From NCBI GenBank assembly GCA_965112735.1, contig OZ218952.1, positions 2,418,001 to 2,482,000 on the forward strand: a stretch of DNA of 64,000 nt. The letters are read 5' to 3'. Under the pieces are notes generated by a model. That model made no database searches. It was not told the origin of the DNA and saw only the letters and a list, made by a program, of their open reading frames with translations. The position numbers and the translations under genes are program-made. Source of the stretch: Phaeosaccion multiseriatum. Taxonomy: Eukaryota; Ochrophyta, other classes. Of the stretch, positions 44,700 to 63,207 are shown piece after piece; the first letter of the stretch is position 1, and each line of letters opens with the position of its first letter.

Positions 44700-45435
44700 A
44701 AGATTTCTCTTCTCTCATCGTATCCTCTGGGTTGAAGAATCTCTTCCAAGGGGGGACGACGCTCTCTGGCGACGAATATTTCTCTCTCCTTCCCTCTCCC
44801 TCTCTCCTTCTCTCTATCGTCCTCTGTCTCTCCTTGTGCCCCTATCTCTCCCTCTCGGGTGCAGCCAAGTGGCAATTGCTTGCCTCATTTTAACACTCGA
44901 TTTGCGTAAGAATCGCCCAAAGTTATCGGGCGGCAAGGGCGAGTGCTCCTGCGGAAACGCTGAAAACTAGGGAAGGAAGGAAGGGTCGAAAGACGAGAGA
45001 CTATGTGTCGGTAGGCATCTCAGAGAGCTACACGAAGAGCTTCTACATAGCGCTTCTCCCACCATCATTTTGCTGTCCAAAAACTTTATTCAGGCGATTT
45101 GCACGATTTTTGCGCAAATCGAGTGCAACAAATTATTTTTTGCAACAAATTTTTTTTTATTTCGTGCTGAAAAAACGAAAGGCATTTACTCTCGCGTCTA
45201 ATCATTTGAACTCCACCCCCCCGCCTTGTGCCTTCTGCTGCACTCCGATCACCACAAAGCCACACGCCACCTGCCCGCCACGCACATTACTCTCAACACT
45301 CTCCACCGAGCGTACGACTCACCCAGTCACCTCACTCACTCACTGAACAAGTCACTCACTCATTCAAATTTACCACTCACTCATTCCTCAACAAGTCACT
45401 CAACTCAAAAAAAAAAAAAAAAACTGCCCACAAAT
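44700..45435. other. Convergent intergenic region, AT-rich
   Basis: 736 bp between the stops of the MYND gene (plus) and DHX16 (minus). It includes pyrimidine-rich sequence (44780-44860), an AT-rich block (45055-45190), repeated ACTCACTCA sequence (45310-45400) and an A-run of about 17 at 45406-45422. It probably holds both 3' ends. No gene seen. Confidence 0.55.
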
Positions 45436-53524
<8,089 letters not shown>

Positions 53525-53869
53525 CTCTCCTCCTTTGCGCCGGTGTCAGGGACTGCCCTCCCTCCTCCTCTCCCTCCCTCTCGCCCTCCCCTCTTCTCTA
53601 CTTTTGCACCAGCGGCAGGACTCGAGAGGAGGGAAAACCTGTGTCTCTTTCGGTCTCCCCTCTTACTCTACTTTTGCGCCAGCGGAGGATTGCCGTCCGC
53701 AAAAGAAGCGAGGCCCTTTATTCGGGCATATACTTAATACGCTTCCCTGTGTGTCCCCGCCGCTGCTCTACAATTATCTCGACCTACTCTCGACTCCAGA
53801 CTCCAAGGATCGCGCAGTAAGTCAAGGATGTGCCAAATCGTTACTTTTAGGACTTCTGTTACGTTCTCT
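53525..53869. promoter_or_regulatory. 5' flank of DHX16
   Basis: 345 bp upstream of the DHX16 ATG. Pyrimidine-rich on the plus strand with a direct repeat (CTCTACTTTTGCACCAGCGG and CTCTACTTTTGCGCCAGCGG at about 53597 and 53668). These two 20-bp copies could be promoter elements; their function is unknown. Confidence 0.4.
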
Positions 53870-54120
53870 TCGGCTCCAGACTTCGACCAGACTGGCCTAG
53901 AAGCCTATGCTCTAGGCCCTAGGCCAAGCGGCCGTTGGACGCTCTAGGCCTAGGCCGGCGGCCGTTGGCCGCTCTAGGCCGGCCATTTTTCTCTCTAGGC
54001 CGGCGGTTCTAGGCCTAGGCCTTGACCTATCTGATTACTGATTATGGCGCCAGCCCGAGGAAATGGCCGGCGCCAATTATGATTACGGCCGGCGCACACC
54101 GTAATCTTGTCCAGGGTCGA

Positions 54121-54714
54121 AGGGAGGGAGGGAGGGAGGGAGGGAGGGAGGGAGGGGGGGAGGGAGGGAGGGAGGGAGGGAGGGAGGGAGGGAGGGAGGG
54201 AGGGAGGGAGGGAGGGAGGGAGGGAGGGAGGGAGGGAGGGAGGGAGGGAGGGAGGGAGGGAGGGAGGGAGGGAGGGAGGGAGGGAGGGAGGGAGGGAGGG
54301 AGGGAGGGAGGGAGGGAGGGAGGGAGGGAGGGAGGGAGGGAGGGAGGGAGGGAGGGAGGGAGGGAGGGAGGGAGGGAGGGAGGGAGGGAGGGAGGGAGGG
54401 AGGGAGGGAGGGAGGGAGGGAGGGAGGGAGGGAGGGAGGGAGGGAGGGAGGGAGGGAGGGAGGGAGGGAGGGAGGGAGGGAGGGAGGGAGGGAGGGAGGG
54501 AGGGAGGGAGGGAGGGAGGGAGGGAGGGAGGGAGGGAGGGAGGGAGGGAGGGAGGGAGGGAGGGAGGGAGGGAGGGAGGGAGGGAGGGAGGGAGGGAGGG
54601 AGGGAGGGAGGGAGGGAGGGAGGGAGGGAGGGAGGGAGAGAGGGAGGGAGGGAGGGAGGGAGGGAGGGAGGGAGGGAGGGAGGGAGGGAGGGAGGGGAGG
54701 GAGGGAGGGAGGGA
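54121..54714. repeat. 594-bp (AGGG)n tract
   Basis: Almost pure AGGG with rare single-base differences (near 54153 and 54638). It lies exactly between two inverted ends reading ...CCAGGGTCGA and TCGACCCTGG.... The unit resembles the AGGG within that end sequence, so it may have expanded from it. G-rich strand, quadruplex-prone. Confidence 0.95.
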
Positions 54715-54715
54715 G

Positions 54716-54906
54716 TCGACCCTGGACAAGATTATCTGATTACTGACTACGGCCGGCGCAGCCGGCCTGATTACTGATTGTGACCGGCGCCAGCCGGCCT
54801 GGTTGCTTACAGCCGGTGACCAGCCGGCCTGATTACTGATTATGCGCCAGCCGGGGGCTGATTACTGATTACGGCCGGCGCACACCGTAATATTGTCCAG
54901 GGTCGG
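54716..54906. mobile_element. 191-bp MITE-like element, family 2
   Basis: Begins TCGACCCTGGACAAGATTAT and ends with the inverted form ...TAATATTGTCCAGGGTCGG. The body repeats GATTACTGATT and GGCCGGCGC-type palindromes four times. A truncated relative lies at 54028-54120. Confidence 0.75.
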
Positions 54907-54941
54907 TCTAGGCCTAGGCTTCTAGGCCAGTCTGGAGCCGA

Positions 54942-55702
54942 TTCTCTGACTTCTGATATCGACTTCTCGCTTCTCGCAAGCCTTTGGGTGGTTGGCAAGA
55001 AGGATATCAATCTGCTAAGGTAAGAGGTCCTTGTTGGCGAAAGGGCTCTCCCACAAGGTCTCTCCACAAGGCTGGAACTGAAACTGGATTGCCCCTTGGC
55101 CCATGCAATGAAATAGCCCTGATGTTCCATCGGAGTTCTGCAGCCTCCGCTGTCGGTAGCACACACAACACAGGCAGAGAGAGAGGGAGCAATGTCGCGG
55201 GGAAGCTGATGCTCATGTAGTAACACTATTGATGAGTGTATTTAAGGTCTTACGAGATGCCAGACGACAAGACACGCGTGGAGGACAAAAGTGCCACCCC
55301 ACCCAAGGTCCAATCCATATCAGCCCCCACACACGACAGCGTCTAGCTACACAAGAAAGACGCAAAGAGAGGTCACCATCGCGGCCCTACACGTGGGGCA
55401 CTTTTGCCGCTGACCACAGTCCTATGGGTACAGCTCTCGAGACACCTCCCCAGCAGATGAACACCCCTTCTCCTGTATCACCAACTGCTGCGGCATGCGC
55501 TTCGGCCCGACTCGGTCCTGCCGCGGCGGCTCTTGCTGCGGGGAAGAGTCACCCCCACCCCGCCCCAGAGTCTCCAAAGCCAGGGCCAGGGGGACGTCTA
55601 GCAAGGAAGGTCGTGCGCAGCTAGCTCAGAAGGTAGGACACTCGGCGGGCTTGTCTACGCAGCAGTACCGAGCGTCAGGTGTGTCAAGTGGGAAAAAATC
55701 GA
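54942..55702. other. Intergenic region, no convincing gene
   Basis: The frame at 55229-55624 (plus) lacks recognisable features. An exact copy of the dispersed 12-mer is at 55476-55487. A tRNA-like D-arm (AGCTCAGAAGGTAGGAC) lies at about 55623, but no T-arm follows. The 3' UTR of the minus-strand gene ending at 55703 probably occupies the right part. Confidence 0.5.
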
Positions 55703-56129
55703 TCATACATTGACAGGGTTGGTGCTTCCGCCATTGTGATGCGGCCTGTTCCTCCCCTTGGAAAAGACTCGAATTCGCTGGCCCGGCTTCACCATACCAC
55801 AGGAGCCTCCCACCACCCCACGCCCGCCCGAAGGATCAAATGCTTCATTACCGCCACCACGGCCTTGTGACGCGGAGGTGATGCCTTCACTCCTCTTGGC
55901 AGCCGCAGCAGCTTTTCTACTCTCCCCCGCCCTGCGCTGCTTGGCATGCCCTCGCGGCACCTCGTCAAGGCCAGCAATGCCCAATCCTGCCTCTGACTGT
56001 GACTGTGAGCCTACTGATGTGCCTGGGGCTGGGGCTGCTGCGAAGCCCCCCCCCCTCGGCCCTCCTCGCCCCGCTGTGTCCGCCCTCCGGCTCACGTCGA
56101 TGGCGGGAGCACCATACCGCCGCCGCCGC

Positions 56130-56174
<45 letters not shown>

Positions 56175-58036
56175 GGCGGCGGCGGCGGAGACTTCTTCTG
56201 ATGCTGCTCCTGCTGATGCTGCTGCTTCAGCTGGCGGTGCCGGGAAGCTCTTCCTCCTCCCGCTTCTCCTCCCACTCCTCCTCCTGCTCCCCCTCCCGCT
56301 CCCCCTCCCGCTCCCCCTCCCGCTCCTCCTCTCACTCCTCCTCCTCCTCCTCCTCCTCCTCCTCCTCCTCCTCCTCCTCCTCCTCCTCCTCCTCCTCCTC
56401 CTCCGGGACCTCCTCCTGCTCCTCCTCCTCCTCCTAATCCTCCTCCTCCTCCTCCTGCTCCTCCTCCTCCCCGTCCTCCTCGTCCTCCTCCCCGTCCTCC
56501 TCTTCCTCTCCTGCCTTCCCTCCTGAGCACCTGCTGCTGCCGGCTCTGTGAGTGCTGCTGTTTGCCATCACTGCCCCACCCAGGCGAGTCGACTTGTCTT
56601 TCGGTACTGTGAGGCGAGGAGTGCGGCATGTGTTGCCCGTCCCCCCTCTCTCTCGTCCCCACCACCGGTGTGGTCTGCGCTCTTTGCCGGAGGGGAGGGG
56701 CCACGAAGACTTCCACTGCCCCTATTGTATTGCCACCGTGGGGCTCTCTCATGGACGAGGAGAGGCCCTGACAACGAGAATGAGGCGAGGGGGGGGAGAG
56801 TTCCTCCTTCTCCGTTCCTACAGCGGCTGAATTCATCTGCGCTCTCTTCTTCCGACCTCGACCGGCCCCACGCGCATCCTCAGCAGCACCTTTCTTTGCA
56901 GGGAGCGGCGATCTATTTCGCCCCGGCTGTGGCAGCGCTCTCAAAGAAGCATCATGGTCATCATCACTATCGGGACAACCGCTGCTGCTGCTGCTGCTTG
57001 CCCAATTGCGTTTCGTCAAGCCTCGTTCTCGTGCCCTTCTTTTCCTCCTCTCCCTCTTGCTCTCCGTCGTCGCTTGGCCTCCTCCGGTCGTCACTTCACA
57101 GGCTGGTGCTTCATCACCGGTTTCACTTGGGCTTACTCTTCGTCTTATCCCCCTCCTGCTGCTACTACTACTACTACTACTGCTGCTACTACTACTACTA
57201 CTTCTACCGTCATCCTCCAGCCCTGCAGCAATCCCTATCGTATCGACTTGCTGCTGCTGACGCACCTCCTGGTGTGCTTGATCCTGTTCTCTTCGAGTGG
57301 GGTCAAAAACTCCGCCCTCCCCTTCCCCACTTTTGGAAAGTGCAGCGGCGGAATCGACCCCCCGCCTCCTACGATCTCTAATGTTTTTCAGAGCACTGAC
57401 CCCTTGAACCTTACCCGTACAAATCATCGCTGCTTGCGCGCCCTCTGCTCTCGCTTCGGACCCCCCCCCTGCGGTTGCTACTGCTATCGAGCGATGGACG
57501 GGGTCCATTTCCTTCTCCCTTGCATCCGTCTCTTCCTCCTGCTCCCCTCCATTCTCTTCTCCCCCCCCCTCGTCACCACCCCTGTCACTGTCATCGCCGT
57601 CTTCTGTGCTCCGCCACCGCAGTGCTCTCCTGTCCTTCCGGGTCAGGCGGACACGCTGTGGAGGTACACTACCGCTCATATCCTCCTCACTGTCCTCATT
57701 CCAGCCATCGCTGCTCTCATAATACTCGTCCCGCGGGTTTGCCAGCCCCTGCCGTCTCCCGTCGCCTCCGTAACCCCCTGCCGCTACTTGTACGCCCCCC
57801 CCGCTGGTGCCACTTCTACCGCCGAACCTTCCCGCCTGCTGCATCTGCTGCTGCATCAGCTCGTCGTGTCGCCTCTCCCTCTCCTCCTCTTCCTCCGTCC
57901 TCCGAAGACCCTCCCGGACCAAATCGTTGAAGGCCTCGACACCTCCTTCGATGCCCCTCCAACTGCCATTCGAGCTGCGCATAGCCCGGATGACGGAGGC
58001 AGCATGGCTCCTGGAAGTGACTGCAACGCTTTCCAT
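55703..58036 (-). CDS. Long disordered Arg/Gly/Gln-rich protein
   Basis: One uninterrupted frame of 777 codons from an ATG at 58036 to TGA at 55703. The N-terminal ~150 residues are the most ordered (AASVIRAMRSSNGSWRGIEG; FNDLVREGLRRTEEEEERER; DEYYESSDGWNEDSEEDMSG). The rest is charged and low-complexity, with RGG-like repeats, poly-Gly from a (TCC)n tract near 56331-56404, a poly-Gln run, and the C-terminal KPGQRIRVFSKGRNRPHHNG. No domain is recognised. RGG and Arg-rich segments would fit an RNA-associated protein, but that is inference. Long antisense frames exist here too, so coding status rests on length, start context and lack of stops. It is divergent from PIF1. Confidence 0.6.
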
Positions 58037-58357
58037 AGCGTGGTCTTTCCTCCTCCTCCACAGTTCTCCCGCCAGCGGTGGGAGAAGAGGATCAGAAGAG
58101 AGAGAGGGAATCCGAGAGGCGAGTTCCGTTACATCGTTGACTTACGAAAAATCACGTTGATTTTTTTTTTTTTTTTGGGTGCTTCCACTTCCCCCAGAAG
58201 CTCTCTACCTTCATCAGCCAGCCAGAAGAGAATGTTAGGGCTGAGTCTGTGGGCCTCACGTCCCTCCCACCATCTCCTCGCGCTAAACGTTGGATTTGCG
58301 CAGCGTTGTGGGAAGAACTTGTCAGGGGGATGGAAGGTGTAGTCCAGTCGGCGAGCA
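58037..58357. promoter_or_regulatory. Bidirectional promoter region between the disordered gene and PIF1
   Basis: 321 bp between divergent ATGs. Contains a T-run of about 16 at 58158-58175. No clear TATA box. A minus-strand frame runs through it but overlaps the first PIF1 exon and is not supported. Confidence 0.4.
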
Positions 58358-61300
58358 ATGGGGGTGATCGGGGATGTGACGTTGCTGGACCACAAAGGGA
58401 GCGCCGGCTTTGCAGGAGGGGCTACCAAGAGGGGCTGCTCAAGACGGAGGGCCCAGCTGGTCGAAGCATTTCGCGGACCTGAAGACGGGCAGAGCATCAT
58501 CCGGGTGGGTTTTCGGATCCATTGCAAGCAAGACTTGCCCCTGAAAGGCATTTTATCTCGTTTGTTCCTGTTCACGGGTCTCTCTCTATCCTTGCCCTAC
58601 CCCTGACAACCTCTTCGCTTGTCGTGCATGCCAATCTCGCTTTTGCGTAGGTCACAGGCGAGGCCTGCACGGAAAACTACACGTAAGCCAAAGCGGGTCG
58701 GTAGGGCGAACCGACGAATGCTGCTGCACCCTCGCAAACACTCATTGGCTCGTTACTTGCTCACCCCCGTCCCTCGTCTCGCCCTTGCAGCTTTAGTACT
58801 CAGCCCGAGTCCGGGTGCAAGCTCTACGGCAGCTTCATCGCGCAAGGAAAGCTCTCAATAGGGACAGTGGAAGGCGCCTTCTCCATCTTGATTAGTGAGG
58901 CAAGCCCCACGGAGCTGGAGAGACTGTGTAAGGCGTTAATAGGAGCCCGCTGGAGACCGCCGCCAACGCAAGTAGCCGCCAGCGGAGCTGTCGCGTCGGG
59001 CAGAGACTCCTCCCAAAAAGTGAGACCAGGACCAGTGCCTCGTTGGGGAGCCCGGAAGCGTGCCCGTCCACCCTGCTCGGCACTCAACCCGAATAGCCTT
59101 TCCTCTCGGCCACAGCAGCAGCAACAGAAGGGGGGATCTGGTGTGAAAGCCAGCAGGCCAAGTGCGACCACGAGGGGCTTTTCCCCTCCACCCCGTACTG
59201 CTGCTGCTCCGCCTCCTCCTGCTGCTGGTGCTGCTCCTTCAGCTGCCTCTCAGGCTACTGCCGCTGTGCCACCAACTGACGACGCTGAGCTTCGCTTCAC
59301 ACCAGAGCAGCAGGGGGCCATCGACTCTGTGCTGCAGGGCAAGTCCATCTTTCTCTCGGGTTGCGCCGGGACGGGCAAGAGTGGAGTGCTCAAAGCCATC
59401 ATTCAGGCCGTCAAGGACGCCGGAAGAGGAGCGGGCCTTGTGACGACCGCTACCACATGGGCAGCAGGTGTGTGTGTGGGTGGGTCTAGGCAGAGAGTGT
59501 ATGGAGCGTTTGGGGGTGGGTGGGAGCATATTCCAATACGCATTTCAGAGAAGGGAGGGGAGGAGGAGTGGAATCGAGAGAGTGTGACTCCTCCACTCGC
59601 TCGTGATTTGATCGTCCTCGCTCCCTCCTTCACCGTGAAGAGAGTATAAAGTAATACTCAAACTCTCTCTCTCTGTTGTGCCCTTTCACAGCTGGCGAGC
59701 TCAACGGCACGACAGTGCACATGTTTGCTGGCTTGGGGGGTGGAGCGAGCGGGCCCAACATCAATCGGGAGGAGCTCGTGAGAGCAGTAAGGAAGAGGCC
59801 TGAGGTGGTGACCAGGTGGACGCGATGCCACACGCTCATCGTGGACGAGATCTCCATGATGGATGGCCACGTGCTGGAGCTGCTCGATTTCCTGGGGCAG
59901 CAGGTGAGGCAAGGGGGAGAGAGGAAGGAGGGAAGAGAGGCTGTTGCGTATCTTTACCGGGTAGTACTTGTACATGTAGCGTCGATGGAGCGACTAGGGG
60001 GGGTGTGGAAGGAAGTTGCACTCATGTAGTGTGTATGCAGGGTGCGACAGGGCGACCGACCTCCGAACCCTCTGTATCCCCCCACTGAAAAACGGAACCC
60101 CTTCGCCCCCCCCCTCCTCCTCCTCCTCCTCCTCCTCCTCCTCCTCCTCCTCCTCCGGGACCTCCTCCCTCTCCTGTCGGCAGATTCGGGGGAATTCTCG
60201 ACCTTTCGGGGGCATCCAGCTCGTGCTGTGTGGAGACTTCTTTCAGCTTCCGCCCGTCAAGGACGCGCAGCAGCAGGACGTCTTGTTCTGCTTCGAGACA
60301 AGGGCGTGGACCACCGCCGTGGAGGAGGTTGTCATCCTCTCGCAGGTACCCGCTGTAACCGTTGAAACCCTCACCTCGAAAGAGAGTGTGGCGGCGAGGC
60401 GAGAGAAAGAGGGAAGGGGATTGGGGTTGTCCGCTTTAGTCACCACATCAAACCTCTACGCCACTCTGCTTCCCTTCTCTTTTCGCCTGGTGACCTACTC
60501 TGACGCCTCTCATTCTCTTCGTCTCCCACTCTCTCTCCCTTTGCTCTATATCCGTGGCGATGCGCACCCTCCCCATCACACTCCTCCTCCTCTTCCTCCT
60601 CCTCCTCCTCCTCCTCCTCCTCCTCCTCCTCCTCCTCCTCCTCCTCCTCCTCCTCCTCCTCCTCCTCCTCCTCTTCCTCCTCCTCCTCCTCCTCATCCTC
60701 ATCCTCATCCTCATCCTCTCCCCTGTCTCTCTACTATCTATCGTTCTCCATCACCATCGTCGCAGGTGTTCCGGCAGAAGAACAAGGAAATGATTACAAT
60801 CTTGGAGTCTATCCGGTAAGGGCATGGTGTGTGGGCGTGCGTAGGACAAGATGGTGACTACACCTTCGCCCCCGTCTAGACTTGAGGGGAAGACCCCTCC
60901 CACTCTTGTTTGCCCTGCTGTGCCTCCCCGCCCGTCTTTCCTCATCCCCCCCCTTTCTGAGCCGGTACTCCTGTCCCCTTCGTGCCTTCTCGTCCTCCCC
61001 TTTACCTTGCTGCGTGTGTGCGTGCGTGTGTGCGCGCGCGTCCTTCCATCACTACCGCTCAAACTCCAGGTGGGGCGTCGTCTCACAGGTGAGTACGAGT
61101 TTTAATTCCTTCTTGCCAGCGGGACAAGGAGATCCCATTTATCGTGTTCGATACTGATAAGGTCACGTAAACTAAAACTGAAAACCGGGACGAAGAGTCT
61201 TCCGCCCGCACCCCCCCAGGGGCACGTTGTTCTAAGCACACCTTCACAAGAACACTCCCTCCACCCCTTTTCACAAGCAAACACCCTCTCTCTTCTCCTT

Positions 61301-62875
61301 CTACGCATACTCTCCTCTCCTCCTTTCCCTATTTTGTGGCATCACAGGAGGTGTTGCTCATGTTGCAGACCTGCCAGCAGCAGGAGAGGCACCGCTTGAG
61401 CAAGGAGGGGCAGGAGGAGGAAGCCAGAGACAGCGCCGCCGGTGAGACGCAGCTGCTGACGCACAGAGCGGACGTGGACCGCATCAACCAGGCGGAGCTG
61501 AACAAGCTCGCGGGCGACGAAGTGGAGTTCAGGTATGTGTGCCTGTGTGTGTGCCTGTGTGTGTGCGTGTGTTGGTAAATGTGTGCGTGTGGGTATATAT
61601 GTGCGTATGTGTGTGCGTGTGGGTACATGTGTGTGTGTGTGTTTGTGTGATCAATGAGCTCAGGGCAAATGTGTGCAATGTGTGTGTGTGTGTGTTTGTG
61701 TGATCTGTGGTGCGTGGGCTTGCCCTGAGCTCATTGATCTCTCCGTTGAATAAGACCGTCCAACCCCTGGCTCGTTGGTCGCTCTGCATGTACCTGTTCT
61801 ACTTGCTGCTGTCGTCATTCGGATCGATGGACCCACCACTCAGTGCCATCGACGAGGGGAGTCCGCATCACCGGCGGCAGCTCGACACAGCGTGTGTCAT
61901 CCCCAAGAAGATCAGCCTGAAGGTACGCCATCTGCACGGCACTTTATACCATTTCTCTTCAACCAAGTCACTCACTCACTCAATGACTCACTTACTCACT
62001 CACTCACTCACTCACTCACTCCCCTACTCACCCACTCACCCACGCGCTCACCCACCCCCTCACTCACTCATTCACTCATTTCCACTCTCTCACCGCAGCG
62101 AATATGCCTATCAGCACCCCAGAATGTCACTGTCTCTTCCTAAGAACAATGTACTCTCCTCGCCTTTGTGCCCTTCAATACCGCACGTGATGCTTGTCGC
62201 TTGGCTACTTGTCCTGCCTCGTCTATTCCCGTATAGGTGGGAGCAGAGGTGCTGCTGCACAAGACCATCAAGGCCAAGCGAGTCACCAAGGGGGCGCGAG
62301 GCGTCGTGGTCAGGTAAGCAGTTGGTGGTACAGCACGGACTACAAGATTGGCCATCGGGCAGGAATATGGGTGGTGTTCCATTTGGTCTGTTGTTCGAGC
62401 GCATCCATCTCACACCTCCTCCGCCTCTCCCTTGCACACACGCATGACCCCACATCTGCTGTGCACGCTCACGCTGCACTGCATTAGATTCACGGGTGGT
62501 ACGGCTGGGTCTAGGCTGCCTGTGGTGCGCTTCAAGAAAGGGGTGGAGGTGGTGATCGAAAAGATGGCGTTTCCCCTCTACGCCAGTGGAGGCTCTGTCG
62601 TGAGCGCTCGTCGGCGGCAACTGCCTTTGCAGCTGGCCTGGGGTATCAGCATCCACCGAAGTCAGGGCATGTCCCTCGATAAAGTGGCTGTGTCACTGCA
62701 GAGGGTGTTCGAGGCAGGCCAGGCCTACGTGGCCCTCAGCCGGGCAAGGAGTCTCAAGGGGCTGAGAGTGGTGGGGAAGATCAACCCGCGAGCCATTCGG
62801 GCACACCCCAAGGTTGTGGATTTCTATACCAAGCTTGGCTGCAAGCCTCCCTCGCCCGTCTCATCGTGGGCGTGA
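58358..62875 (+). CDS. PIF1: PIF1-family 5'-3' DNA helicase
   Basis: PIF1 unwinds G-quadruplexes and R-loops, displaces telomerase and acts in nucleus and organelles. Eleven exons close in frame to 675 residues: 58358-58504, 58651-58682, 58791-59467, 59692-59903, 60184-60345, 60766-60815, 61070-61088, 61348-61532, 61844-61922, 62237-62313 and 62488-62875. Exon 7 is only 19 nt. The N-terminal PINT-like part ([20 protein letters not shown]) precedes a disordered linker. Then come Walker [28 protein letters not shown], Walker [31 protein letters not shown], the PIF1-type [19 protein letters not shown] and [18 protein letters not shown]. Overall order and length match animal PIF1. No mitochondrial presequence is evident at the chosen ATG. 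Given the many G-rich repeats here, a G4-unwinding enzyme is a fitting neighbour, but that is coincidence as far as the sequence shows. Confidence 0.95.
60581..60720. repeat. (TCC)n microsatellite in a PIF1 intron
   Basis: Pyrimidine-rich TCC/TTCC and ATCC tract in intron 60346-60765; a shorter TCC run at 60113-60152 lies in the preceding intron. Confidence 0.95.
61649..61737. repeat. 20-bp perfect inverted repeat in a PIF1 intron
   Basis: GATCAATGAGCTCAGGGCAA at 61649-61668 and its exact reverse complement at 61718-61737, with a GT-rich spacer of 49 bp. It lies inside intron 61533-61843, about 117 nt after the donor. Confidence 0.9.
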
Positions 62876-63207
62876 AACGCACACTGTGGCAATCGTTGGC
62901 TGCTTGCTTGCCTTGCCTTGGCCAAAATATAAAAAAAAAAAAAAAAAAAATCAACCCGCTACTAAGCACTTTCTCACCGTAACAATTGACATATGTTTTT
63001 CCAATTCAAACATCAAACATCGAGTCGGCGTGTTGAAAGAGTGGCAATAGGCAGCGGCAGCAGCAAGCAGTGCTGGACGTGAGATAAAGCCAAGGCAAGA
63101 CGCCGAAAGGGAAGTACAGAGAATGAGACGGTAGAAGGGGGACGACGGGCCTTTCTCCTGGAAAACTGGGCAGCTCTTTTGAAATTGCAAACTTGTCAAC
63201 TGCAAAC
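62876..63207. other. Intergenic region with A-run
   Basis: 3' flank of PIF1 with an A-run of about 18 at 62933-62950, then the 5' flank of the next plus-strand gene. No other feature seen. Confidence 0.5.

Larger units (their letters stand above)
53870..54941. mobile_element. Nested TIR elements around an (AGGG)n tract
   Basis: The outermost ends are inverted: left CAGACTGGCCTAGAAGCCTA (53888-53907, preceded by TCGGCTCCAGA at 53870) and right TAGGCTTCTAGGCCAGTCTG followed by GAGCCGA ending at 54941. Inside the left end is a run of GGCCTAGGCC palindromes (53905-54020). A second family follows, with TCGACCCTGGACAAGATTA ends and a GATTACTGATTA/GGCCGGCGC body. One truncated copy of it ends at 54120 and one full copy spans 54716-54906. 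The (AGGG)n tract separates these two copies. It has no coding capacity. Confidence 0.75.

Noticed and set aside
55616-55690. tRNA-like D-arm (AGCTCAGAAGGTAGGAC)
   Set aside because: No T-arm or B-box sequence follows and no acceptor stem can be paired, so it is not called as a tRNA.
56954-58342. 462-codon plus-strand frame
   Set aside because: Antisense to the disordered protein gene and to the PIF1 promoter. Composition looks like the complement of a Gly/Arg/Gln-rich gene, and it shows no domain.
58129-58575. Minus-strand first exon for the disordered protein
   Set aside because: It overlaps the first PIF1 exon, which matches the family. The better start for the minus gene is the ATG at 58036.
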